DNA of 27,967 nt from JBLHLB01 sp047618505 (lineage in GTDB: Bacteria > Planctomycetota > UBA1135 > GCA-002686595): the NCBI GenBank assembly GCA_047618505.1, contig JBLHLB010000019.1, positions 1-27,967 on the forward strand, written 5' to 3'. Of the stretch, positions 6,542 through 14,506 are shown one piece after another. Position 1 is the first letter of the stretch, and every line of letters begins with the position of its first letter. A model generated the notes under the pieces. It had not been told where the DNA came from, searched no databases, and saw only the letters and a program-made list of their open reading frames with translations. Made by a program: the position numbers and the translations under genes.

Positions 6542-8932
6542 GTGCGTGGCCCTGCTAATGGCACATTCAACAGGCCCGGGCACAGGTTCTGCCTGGGGGT
6601 CGTCTTGCTATTGTTTGCCTCGCTCTCGGTCGCCTGTGGGAATCGAACGAGACGGGGGACGGACGACTGGACCCTTTATCGAAATCTGGCCCAGTCTCAG
6701 ATTGTCGAAATAGTCACTCCGTCGGACGACTTCAGTCAACAACTCGAGGAGCGCTGGAGCAGCACAGCAGCGCCGGGGCAAATCGCCACGAAGTTTCGAT
6801 CCCTGGGCAGCAGGGCCTCGAAGGGCGCTGCGCTCATCCTGATTGGTACTCAAGTCGATACAGCGCCGGCGGAACTGGCACTTAGCCTTGGCGTTGAGCT
6901 GGTACCTGGCGAGGGCTTTCGAATCTTCGGCCGAGACTTCTTCGATCCCAAGGATGCCTTTCGAGCAGTCATGGAGAATCCCCGTCGACCGGGCATTCCC
7001 ATGACCCTGTGGTTTGGCAACGACCTCGCGAGCATGTGGCCCTACCTTGAGGATTTGACTCCCCGATGGCGGTTGCGCATGGAGGTGTATGACCAAGGAG
7101 ACCTGGCTTTCTCTTGCCCCATTTCCCGCAGGGGTCTGCCCAACATGGAACTGGGAGTGGACTACCTTGCGCGGCGTGAGGTAGCGGCCAAGGAGACTGG
7201 CGCGATCGAGGCCGGAGGCGTGCGAATCTGGGCAAACAACGGAATTTCCCCGGCAAGATTGCAGTCCTACATGCAGGCCATGGTGTCGACTCGGGCGAGC
7301 ACGCTACGGGCCCTGGGAGAGCCGGTCACTCCGAGGAAACCTGGTCCCCTGGTGGAGGTCTACATCTCAACGGATCCAGAACAGTTCGTTGAGATTCTGG
7401 GTGAGTCGGCGCTTTCGAAAGTGAATCCCCTGCGTCAATCCGTTGACACCCTCCTGGCCACCGGAATGCCAGATGATCGCGGTGCAGCGGTGGGGCAGGC
7501 CACAGCCCTAGCGATTCTGGGGGAGCCAGCCTTCCCCTGGATGCTTGATGGAATAGGAGTGGCGGCCTCGGGTACCTGGTGGGATCACCCCTTGGATGAG
7601 GTTGTCGGTGGCTTGATTGCATCGGGGACGGCACCGACCCTGGAGCAGATTGTTGATCCCGCATCGGACGCCGTTCTTTCCCCCCATGTCCTCGGGCCCC
7701 TGCGCGGACAGTTGATGCTGTTCCTTTTGGATGACATCAATCCCAAGGGCCTGCGTTCCCTTTGGCGTGGCGTGCGCCAGTGGAAAGTCGACGACCGCCT
7801 GCGTGTGCTCTGGCGTGAAGCACTGCAGGGGACGGTGCGTGGAACGGCGGTTGCGCGAAAGAAGCGCGCCGTTGAGCGCGCGAACCAGACAAGTGCTAAT
7901 ACCTTCGGCGGTTTCCATGCCGGTGTGGCGCTCATCGATGACCACACGGCGGGGGATTCGAACTACCTCAGCGCCCTCGCGGATGACCAGCTGGAGTCGC
8001 TCAAGCTTCTCGGCGCAAGCACATTTTCGGTGCATGTCAAGGTGCCTCTCTTCGTGGGGCCGCTAAAGGAGGATGGTGTGCGTCCCGGTATCGCTTCCGC
8101 TTCCGCCTCTGACCTAGCTTTGCTGACTGTGCTTGCCCGTGGTAAGAATCGTGGTCTTTCGCCGGTGCTCGTTATCGATCTGCTTTCGGCAGATAGCGGA
8201 CCGCGCGCGGATCAAGCAGCCCTGGTCGACTCGGAGGATTGGGAAGAGTTCTTTTGGGCGCTCCTGCCGGTCGTTCAGCACTACGCGCTCCTGGCCGAAT
8301 TGGTAGGCGTCGACGCTCTGTGCTTGGGCCAGGAATTGAGTATCGCCATGGGGACACTTGCTCCCGCGAAGGCCACGAATGAGGACCCTATCGCTGGCGA
8401 ACTACGCGCCGTGCGCTCCCTGGGTTGGCGAGCCGTTGCACGCATCTCCCGCAGCCTATTCCACGGCGTGCTCACACTGAGTACCAGGCGTCCCGACCAC
8501 GCGGCGCGCATGGGGGAGTGGGATCTTTTCGATGCAGTCGCCATTGAGTTGTGGCCGGCCTTCCAAGACCGTGACGGCGTCTCGCCCTCACTGGAGAGCG
8601 TGACTCGTTCCTATTCACATCTCCTGCACACCTACAACAAGTTGGCGCGCGAAGTGGGCAAGCCGATCCTGATCACACAGGTCGGATTCCCGGCCAGGGC
8701 GCGCTCCTGGTCAGGCAGCTGGCGTCCGCGCGGGGAGTTGGACCCGGAGGCCCAGGTGATCGCCTACCAAGCTCTTTCAGCGGCGATTGAGTCCGCGCTG
8801 AAGGACTCCATGCCCTTGATTGGACTGCACATCTGGAGCTGGCCCGTTGACGGGCGTGCTGCCCGCGGTTTTGCGCCGGCCAGCGACGAGGCCCGGGAGG
8901 TCTTGGGTGAGCTCTTCGCCCAAAGCCGCTGA
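6542..8932 (+). CDS. Lipoprotein with degenerate peptidase-MA-like half and GH113-like TIM-barrel half
   Basis: The frame opens at 6362. I prefer the GTG at 6542 because it places a lipoprotein signal (RPGHRFCLGVVLLLFASLSV then A-Cys, Cys32) at the N-terminus; an ATG at 6467 with a better ribosome site is the alternative. From 6542 the product is 796 residues. Residues about 230-400 resemble the gluzincin MA-like fold (FPWMLDGIGVAASG from about 331), but the HExxH helix is absent. Residues about 454-796 resemble glycoside hydrolase family 113. They start TFGGFHAG, with GQELS (Glu598) at the acid/base position, FDAVAIELWPAF, and GKPILITQVGF, where GH113 enzymes normally have Glu as nucleophile and this protein has Gln713. 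It may therefore be a non-catalytic carbohydrate-binding barrel. Its last 26 bases overlap the recG start. The fold call is an inference from motifs. Confidence 0.72.
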   Translation: MRGPANGTFNRPGHRFCLGVVLLLFASLSVACGNRTRRGTDDWTLYRNLAQSQIVEIVTPSDDFSQQLEERWSSTAAPGQIATKFRSLGSRASKGAALILIGTQVDTAPAELALSLGVELVPGEGFRIFGRDFFDPKDAFRAVMENPRRPGIPMTLWFGNDLASMWPYLEDLTPRWRLRMEVYDQGDLAFSCPISRRGLPNMELGVDYLARREVAAKETGAIEAGGVRIWANNGISPARLQSYMQAMVSTRASTLRALGEPVTPRKPGPLVEVYISTDPEQFVEILGESALSKVNPLRQSVDTLLATGMPDDRGAAVGQATALAILGEPAFPWMLDGIGVAASGTWWDHPLDEVVGGLIASGTAPTLEQIVDPASDAVLSPHVLGPLRGQLMLFLLDDINPKGLRSLWRGVRQWKVDDRLRVLWREALQGTVRGTAVARKKRAVERANQTSANTFGGFHAGVALIDDHTAGDSNYLSALADDQLESLKLLGASTFSVHVKVPLFVGPLKEDGVRPGIASASASDLALLTVLARGKNRGLSPVLVIDLLSADSGPRADQAALVDSEDWEEFFWALLPVVQHYALLAELVGVDALCLGQELSIAMGTLAPAKATNEDPIAGELRAVRSLGWRAVARISRSLFHGVLTLSTRRPDHAARMGEWDLFDAVAIELWPAFQDRDGVSPSLESVTRSYSHLLHTYNKLAREVGKPILITQVGFPARARSWSGSWRPRGELDPEAQVIAYQALSAAIESALKDSMPLIGLHIWSWPVDGRAARGFAPASDEAREVLGELFAQSR
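8895..8900 (+). promoter_or_regulatory. Ribosome binding site deciding the recG start
   Basis: GGGAGG lies 6 bases before the GTG at 8907, inside the end of the upstream gene. It is one of the few strong Shine-Dalgarno sequences in the window and supports 8907 over the in-frame ATG at 8820. Confidence 0.7.
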
Positions 8933-11054
8933 GCATCCCAGTTCTACTGCCCCCGGGGACGAATGCGGGCAGGTCGAACCAGGGAATCTCCCCGTGGGAA
9001 TCTTGCGGGGCGTGGGGCCAGCCCGCGTCACTCTCTTGGCGCGTATTGGCGTCCAAAGTGTGGCTGATCTCTTGTTGCTCAAGCCGCACCGTATCGACCT
9101 CTTTGAGGCGTTGACCGATCTGCAGCGCCTTCCAGATCTGATTGGTCGACTTGTGCTTTTGCGGGGGAAACTTGGACCACCCTCCTTTCTTCGGCGCGGG
9201 GGCAAGCGCTCTCTTACTCGCACCAAGCTCAGCGTAGCGGGCGAAGCAGTCTTTGGGATGTGGTTCAACCAACCCTGGGCCCGTCGTAGGGTCGAAGAGT
9301 TGCACGCTTCAGGCGCTCTGATTGAGATGCTCGGTCGCGTTGTCGACACCAAGGCCGGGCCAGCCCTGGTGAGTCCGCGTCTTCGCCCCTGTGACCCTTT
9401 GCTCTTACCCGCGGACGAGCGCGAGCCCGTCTATCCGACCACGGCGGGTTTGGGTCAAGAGCTATTGCGCAGCCTCATTCGAGCTGCTTACGAGTCATAT
9501 GGCGCCACGCTCAAGGAACCGCTATCTGATGAACTTCTCAAGCACCATGGACTCCCATCCCTAGGACAGGCCCTAGGCGTGCTGCACAGTCTAGCTGGCG
9601 AGGGAGACCTTGAACTGGCGAGGCGACGCTTGGCCCTGGAGCAAGCCCTGTGCTTGCAGGCGCGCCTGCTGCGCCCCACTGCGATCGATGATGATCCTGC
9701 GGCACCGGATCTGCAGTTCACCCCAGAGATGCGGCGTAGCATCAGGACGCAATTGCCTCACAAGCCGACGGCAGCTCAATCCCGTGCAATCGACGAGATC
9801 TTGGACGATCTAGCTAATGGAGGTCGCATGCGACGTTTGCTCCAGGGCGACGTCGGATCTGGCAAGACCATGGTGGCAGCAGCGACGGCTTTGGCAGTTG
9901 CAGGGTCGGGCCGACAGGTAGCGCTGCTTGCACCGACTGCATTACTTGCCGAGCAGCACGCGGCAGAGTTGCGGGGTCTCTTCGAACGGGCGGGCAGACG
10001 CGTTGTGTTGCTTACCGCGAGTCTTTCCGGACCTGCTCGCCGCGCAGCAGAGAAGGCTCTGGGAGACGGAAGTGCAGATCTCGTTGTTGGTACGCACGCC
10101 CTGCTTTCACGACGTGTCGCCTTTCGATCATTGGCACTTGCGATCATCGATGAGCAGCAGCGTTTTGGAGTCGCTGCCAAGCGAGAATTATTACTCAAGG
10201 GCGATGCTGTTCACTCCTTGCTGATGACCGCGACCCCGATCCCGCGCACCCTAGCTCTGGCTCTCTACGGTGAGCTCAAGGTCAGCGTTCTGGACGAGCT
10301 GCCCCCTGGCCGTGGAGGGATTGCGACCCGTGTGCTGGGCCCATCTGATCGCAAGCAGGCCCTGGCCCTTGTGCGTCGTCACCTTGAGGCGGGGGAGCGT
10401 GCCTTCTGGGTCTGTCCCCGCATTGCGGAGGGAAGTCAGGACGGGGGACATGGCCATGGCGCAGCGGGGGCGAGCGGTTCCGAAAGCGGTGAGGATGTGG
10501 CCTCCGCTGAACGCGCTTTCCTCGGACTCTCCCAGGGCTCTCTCGGTGCCCACGGCGTTGTCCTCGTGCACGGTGCCCTGGCGCCGGAGGAACGTGCCCA
10601 ACGTTTAGCCGCCTTTCGACGGGGTGACGCACGCTTGTTGGTGGGGACCAGCGTCGTTGAAGTTGGCCTAGATGTTCCCGAGGCCACCGTTATCGTGGTT
10701 GAGAGTGCCGAGCGCATGGGCTTGGCCCAGCTGCATCAACTGCGAGGACGAGTCGGGCGGGGGCGTCTACCGGGCTTCTGCGTTCTCCTCGTTGCAAAAG
10801 GCAAGGAAGCACGCCTCGGGATTCTCGAACAGACCTGCGATGGCTTCCGAATCGCAGACGAGGACCTGCGTCGCCGGGGCGCCGGTGAGTTGGTGGGCCA
10901 AGCCCAGGCGGGCGGGGGCGAGGACTGGGGCGCGGACTGGGGAGGAGATCTGGAGTTACTCTTGGAAGCGCGGACTCTGCTCATCAAGGACCGCCAGCTC
11001 TTGAGCCTCTATCTGGAGCGACGCGGACCGGCTGGGGAAGTTGCGCTCGTCTAG
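8907..11054 (+). CDS. recG: ATP-dependent DNA helicase RecG
   Basis: 715 residues from the GTG at 8907, close to the usual 690-odd. RecG remodels stalled replication forks and Holliday junctions in the cytoplasm. The N-terminal wedge begins LRGVGPARVTLLARIGVQSV. The helicase core has Walker A GDVGSGKT (314-321), motif II DEQQRFGV (from 415; RecG usually has DEQH), TATPIPRTLAL, and the RecG-specific GTSVVEVGLDVPEA followed by LAQLHQLRGRVGRG. Between motifs III and IV, after CPRIAEGSQ, is a Gly/Ser/His-rich insert of about 30 residues not typical of the family. The start overlaps the preceding lipoprotein by 26 bases, suggesting translational coupling although the functions seem unrelated. The TAG stop shares bases with the stop of the convergent HDOD gene. 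Identification is firm. Confidence 0.96.
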   Translation: MSSSPKAAEHPSSTAPGDECGQVEPGNLPVGILRGVGPARVTLLARIGVQSVADLLLLKPHRIDLFEALTDLQRLPDLIGRLVLLRGKLGPPSFLRRGGKRSLTRTKLSVAGEAVFGMWFNQPWARRRVEELHASGALIEMLGRVVDTKAGPALVSPRLRPCDPLLLPADEREPVYPTTAGLGQELLRSLIRAAYESYGATLKEPLSDELLKHHGLPSLGQALGVLHSLAGEGDLELARRRLALEQALCLQARLLRPTAIDDDPAAPDLQFTPEMRRSIRTQLPHKPTAAQSRAIDEILDDLANGGRMRRLLQGDVGSGKTMVAAATALAVAGSGRQVALLAPTALLAEQHAAELRGLFERAGRRVVLLTASLSGPARRAAEKALGDGSADLVVGTHALLSRRVAFRSLALAIIDEQQRFGVAAKRELLLKGDAVHSLLMTATPIPRTLALALYGELKVSVLDELPPGRGGIATRVLGPSDRKQALALVRRHLEAGERAFWVCPRIAEGSQDGGHGHGAAGASGSESGEDVASAERAFLGLSQGSLGAHGVVLVHGALAPEERAQRLAAFRRGDARLLVGTSVVEVGLDVPEATVIVVESAERMGLAQLHQLRGRVGRGRLPGFCVLLVAKGKEARLGILEQTCDGFRIADEDLRRRGAGELVGQAQAGGGEDWGADWGGDLELLLEARTLLIKDRQLLSLYLERRGPAGEVALV

Positions 11055-12595
11055 CCTTCGCGTGAGCCCAGGAGTTTCGGGTGTATCTGGACGTGGTTGC
11101 GATCGGTGCTCTTTGCCCGGGTGAGCATCTTCTCTACGGCCGCAAGCAGTGCTACGCCGTCTTTCTTGTTCGTAACTCTTCCAAGACAGGCACCGGCCAC
11201 GGTCGCGGTGACTTTCAAGGGATGACCCTCGACTTCGATCGACATTTTGGCCACTCCGCGGCGAGCCCGTTCCGCTAGGGCACGTAGACCATAGGGCGTA
11301 CCCTCGGACATCAGCAGGGCGAAAAGACCACCGCCGAAGTGCGCGGGCAGATCTCCGGCGCGAACGAGTGTGTGCAGAGATTGACCACAGGCGTGGAGAA
11401 TCTTGTCGCCGACCCGACTTCCGAGGGCGCTGACCATCTCGTCAAACTCGTCGATTTCCATAAGGGCGATGCCCATGGGGCGGCGCAGATGACCCTCAGT
11501 GCGAGCGATGAGCTCCTGCTCGAAGAAGAGCGTGAAGGCCTGTTGACTTGGGACGCCGCTGACAGGATCAAGCAGCTCGGGGTCGCAGAGGATCCGCTTG
11601 CGATGGGGCAGGCTGGACCCTACTCGCGCGTCCCCTGCCTTCGGTCCTGGTCCGATGCTGATCTGCAACAGTTGCTGACGGGCATCATCGATTATCTTCT
11701 CGTGGCCATCGCCCTGGGGTAGTTCGAGATTGAGGAGCTCCGAGGCTTCAGCTATGTCTGACTCTAGAGACGTGATGTAGGAGTAGATCGACTCGGCCGG
11801 CAGACCAAGCCACTCCTGTCCGCGGTCCTCTAGCTTTGACAGGTAGCTGCCCTTGTCGTCCCGGGTGAGCAGATCGACGGTCAACCCCGCCATATTCATT
11901 ACGCGAACGAAGTCCAGGCTCTCGATGCTAGCCGAATCGTTCAGTCGATCGGGGTCGTGCATAGCGCCGACGGACGCGGTGACGATCTCGGGTAGCCCCC
12001 AGGAGTTAAGTAAGGACGCGCCGAGGTCGGAGTGATCGAATCCCAGGGTCTCGCCTTCGAGTTTTGCGCTGGGCCAGATACCGGCGGCGGCCTCATGAAC
12101 CAAGGCGAATTCGTCCGGCAAGCACTCCGCCATCACGATTTGCCCGATGTGTGAGAGCAGTCCGCACAGGAATGCTTCTTCTTCGCCGAGCATCCCGGCA
12201 AGTCCCGCAAGGCTGCGTCCAGCGACGGCGCATATTAGTGACCTGCGCCAGAACTCCTGGTAGTCAAACCCCCCGGTTTCTCCGTTTCGGGGCAAGCTCT
12301 CCGCCAAGGAGAAGGAGAGGGACATCAGCTGCACCGTCTTCATGCCCAGAACCAGAGAGGCACGTTGGATTGTCGTAACCTCTTGTCCGAGGTTGTAGAG
12401 CGAGGAGTTTGCGAATCGCAACAACCGCGCCGACAAAGCGGGGTCCTTCGAGAGCACATTGGCTAGATCGTCTAGCGTTGTGTCGTCGTCTTTGCACAAG
12501 TTCAGCACCTCGAGTGCGACACCCGGGAGTGACGGCAGTCGATCGGTGGACTTGAGACCCTCTGGCAGGTCTCGAATATCGAGCAATTGGCTCAT
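11051..12595 (-). CDS. HDOD domain protein with degenerate GGDEF domain
   Basis: 514 residues. Residues about 15-215 are an HDOD domain (LPSLPGVALEVLNLCKDDDT; LSKDPALSARLLRFANSSLY; ASLVLGMKTVQLMSLSFSL), an HD-superfamily fold that has lost its metal ligands and acts as a signalling scaffold. Residues about 340-505 are a GGDEF domain whose signature is GGGLF (421-425) instead of GG[D/E]EF. The substrate-binding N-D-x-x-G-H stretch present in the paralogue is VSALGS here. The c-di-GMP inhibitory site RxxD is kept (R412-D415, RAGD, five residues before the signature). It should therefore be unable to make c-di-GMP but may bind it. It lies 126 bases downstream of, and in the same direction as, the paralogue at 12722-14263. 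The ATG has no visible Shine-Dalgarno (CTT precedes it). Confidence 0.9.
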   Translation of the reverse strand: MSQLLDIRDLPEGLKSTDRLPSLPGVALEVLNLCKDDDTTLDDLANVLSKDPALSARLLRFANSSLYNLGQEVTTIQRASLVLGMKTVQLMSLSFSLAESLPRNGETGGFDYQEFWRRSLICAVAGRSLAGLAGMLGEEEAFLCGLLSHIGQIVMAECLPDEFALVHEAAAGIWPSAKLEGETLGFDHSDLGASLLNSWGLPEIVTASVGAMHDPDRLNDSASIESLDFVRVMNMAGLTVDLLTRDDKGSYLSKLEDRGQEWLGLPAESIYSYITSLESDIAEASELLNLELPQGDGHEKIIDDARQQLLQISIGPGPKAGDARVGSSLPHRKRILCDPELLDPVSGVPSQQAFTLFFEQELIARTEGHLRRPMGIALMEIDEFDEMVSALGSRVGDKILHACGQSLHTLVRAGDLPAHFGGGLFALLMSEGTPYGLRALAERARRGVAKMSIEVEGHPLKVTATVAGACLGRVTNKKDGVALLAAVEKMLTRAKSTDRNHVQIHPKLLGSREG

Positions 12596-12721
12596 AAGGA
12601 ATGGTTGGCCGCGCGGGGCGTCCTAGGTCAGGATCGGTGGGCAGGGTCGTGGGCTTGAAACCTCGGACATCCCGATTCAGGGCTCGCGGGGGCGATTCCC
12701 AGAAGCGGATAGAATCGTTCT

Positions 12722-14263
12722 CTAGCGACCGGGGAATTGCACCTTCGGGTAGATTTCGACGCGGTTGCGGCCGTTTTCCTTGGCCTTGTATAGGTAGTGG
12801 TCCGCGAGTTTCAGGAGCGCGCGCCCGTCTGATTCAGCGGTGACTCGAGTCACACAGGCGGCACCGAAACTGGCGGTCACGGTCAGGATCTTGCCTTCAA
12901 ACTCAACCTCCAGATCCTCGATCGCCTTGCGCACCCGCTCGGCCAGGATGCGGATGCCGAAGGGGGTTGTCTTGGGGATGATGATGGCAAATTCCTCACC
13001 CCCGTAACGCGCAGGCATGTCGCTGCTGCGCGTCGCGTTCTTCATGGTCCTGCCTATCTCTCGCAGTATTTGGTCACCTGCCGGGTGTCCATGGATGTCG
13101 TTGAAGAGCTTGAAGTGGTCCACATCAATCATCACAAGGCCAAGGGCGCGGGCGACGCTCTTTGTGCAGCGTTTGTCCACGTGTATCGCGAGGTGCTCAT
13201 CAAAGGCCTTGCGATTAGGCAGACTGGTCAGGGAGTCCGTGTTGGCTTCGGACTTAAGTCGGTCATGCTGCTCTTCCAGCTGCTGGGTGCGTTCCTCAGC
13301 CTGCCGGAGGTCCATCGCCGCTCCCAGGGAGACGTCTACTATCTTGTTGCGGGCGGCATCAAGGATGCTGGTGTGGGAATCGCCCTCGGGTAGCTCCAAC
13401 TGCAGCAGTTCTGCTGTTTCGCCAATGCCGGGCTCCATGCTGGCCAGGCACTGGTCGACCTGCGTGCTTTTCAAGCCGAATTCGCGGCTTGCCACCTCGT
13501 GCAGATTGGCCAGGGAGGCAGCTCCGTCTTCGCCACAAAAAATGTCGGTTGCGAGCTGTGCCATGTGAGCCAGCCAGACCATCTGACTAAAGTCCACGGG
13601 GCATTCCGCGGGTAGCTCATTGGGGCGATACATGTAGCCTACGGACCCGTGGATACTAACGGGAAGCTGCCACTCCTGGAGAAGCACCATCCCCACGTCG
13701 GAGCTGCTGAAGCCAAGGGAAGATTCTTCCTCCGTAGTACTGGGCCAACCATTGTGGCGCTCTGCGAGGGGCGTGTAGTCATCGGCCAGACAGGTCGTCA
13801 AGACCAGTCGGCCGATTTGGCCCAAGAGGCCGACTAGGAACACCTCATCTTGGCTGCGTACGCCCGCAAGGCAGGCCAAGGAGCGACCGGCAACGGCGGC
13901 TGTCAGGCTGCGCTGCCAAAAGCGTCCGTAATCGAAACCATCGTGAACGCCCCCCTGGGGCATGCTTCCCACCAGCGAGAAGGACAGGGAGAGCAGTTTG
14001 ACGGTCTTCATGCCCAGGACAATCGTGGCGCGCTCGAGCGTCGCGACTTCAGGGCCTGGGTTGAAAAGGCTGGAATTGGCCAGCTTCAAGAGCTTGCTGG
14101 CGAGGGCCGGGTCCCGGCTGATTGTCTCCGCCAGATCCTGGATCGTGGTTTCTGGGTCCTGGGTCAGGCGTAGGACCTCAATGGCTACTACAGGAAGACT
14201 CGGGAGAGACTCAGCCTGCATCAACGTCGGCGGCAGGTCGGGCTTGAGAAGAGCAAGGGGCAT
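12722..14263 (-). CDS. HDOD domain protein with intact GGDEF (GGEEF) diguanylate cyclase domain
   Basis: 513 residues. The N-terminal HDOD domain has LPSLPVVAIEVLRLTQDPETT, ISRDPALASKLLKLANSSLF and ATIVLGMKTVKLLSLSFSL. After a linker with a short predicted coiled coil (RQAEERTQQLEEQHDRLKSE) comes a full GGDEF domain: TDSLTSLPNRKAFDEHL, IDVDHFKLFNDIHGH, and the catalytic GGEEF at 421-425. The RxxD inhibitory site is R412-D415. Such enzymes join two GTP into cyclic di-GMP, which controls attachment and motility, and the HDOD part probably senses or docks a partner. AAGGA seven bases before the ATG is a reasonable ribosome site. It is divergent from the HEAT-repeat gene at 14507 and upstream of the degenerate paralogue. 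The two align without net gaps up to residue 425, indicating tandem duplication. Confidence 0.93.
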   Translation of the reverse strand: MPLALLKPDLPPTLMQAESLPSLPVVAIEVLRLTQDPETTIQDLAETISRDPALASKLLKLANSSLFNPGPEVATLERATIVLGMKTVKLLSLSFSLVGSMPQGGVHDGFDYGRFWQRSLTAAVAGRSLACLAGVRSQDEVFLVGLLGQIGRLVLTTCLADDYTPLAERHNGWPSTTEEESSLGFSSSDVGMVLLQEWQLPVSIHGSVGYMYRPNELPAECPVDFSQMVWLAHMAQLATDIFCGEDGAASLANLHEVASREFGLKSTQVDQCLASMEPGIGETAELLQLELPEGDSHTSILDAARNKIVDVSLGAAMDLRQAEERTQQLEEQHDRLKSEANTDSLTSLPNRKAFDEHLAIHVDKRCTKSVARALGLVMIDVDHFKLFNDIHGHPAGDQILREIGRTMKNATRSSDMPARYGGEEFAIIIPKTTPFGIRILAERVRKAIEDLEVEFEGKILTVTASFGAACVTRVTAESDGRALLKLADHYLYKAKENGRNRVEIYPKVQFPGR

Positions 14264-14413
14264 GTGGTGTCCTTAAACGCAGGGGAGAACGGGCGGACTT
14301 GGATTTCATCGGCCTAGAGATGGGCAGTCTTGAGAGCCGGGCCGGTATTCCGGGCGTTGCTCCTGGGAAGGGGCCAGGAGAGGTTTGTTGCCCAAGGAGC
14401 CCCCTCCGATCCA

Positions 14414-14469
14414 CGCGAGATCCAAGGGATCGCGTATCCTTCGGAATCCGGCTGGGGTAGCCCATTCCG
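14414..14469. other. Two small hairpins in the divergent intergenic region before the HEAT-repeat gene
   Basis: The 243-base gap between 14263 and 14507 holds two imperfect inverted repeats. GATCC/GGATC with flanking CGC/GCG spans about 14414-14433. CGGAAT-CC-GGCT (14442-14453) pairs with AGCC-C-ATTCCG (14459-14469) around a GGGGT loop. They could be leader structure or a protein site. No known riboswitch pattern and no good promoter hexamers were recognised. Confidence 0.25.
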
Positions 14470-14506
14470 GAGCCCAAGTCGCACCCCGTCTATCCCCGCT
14501 ACTTCC

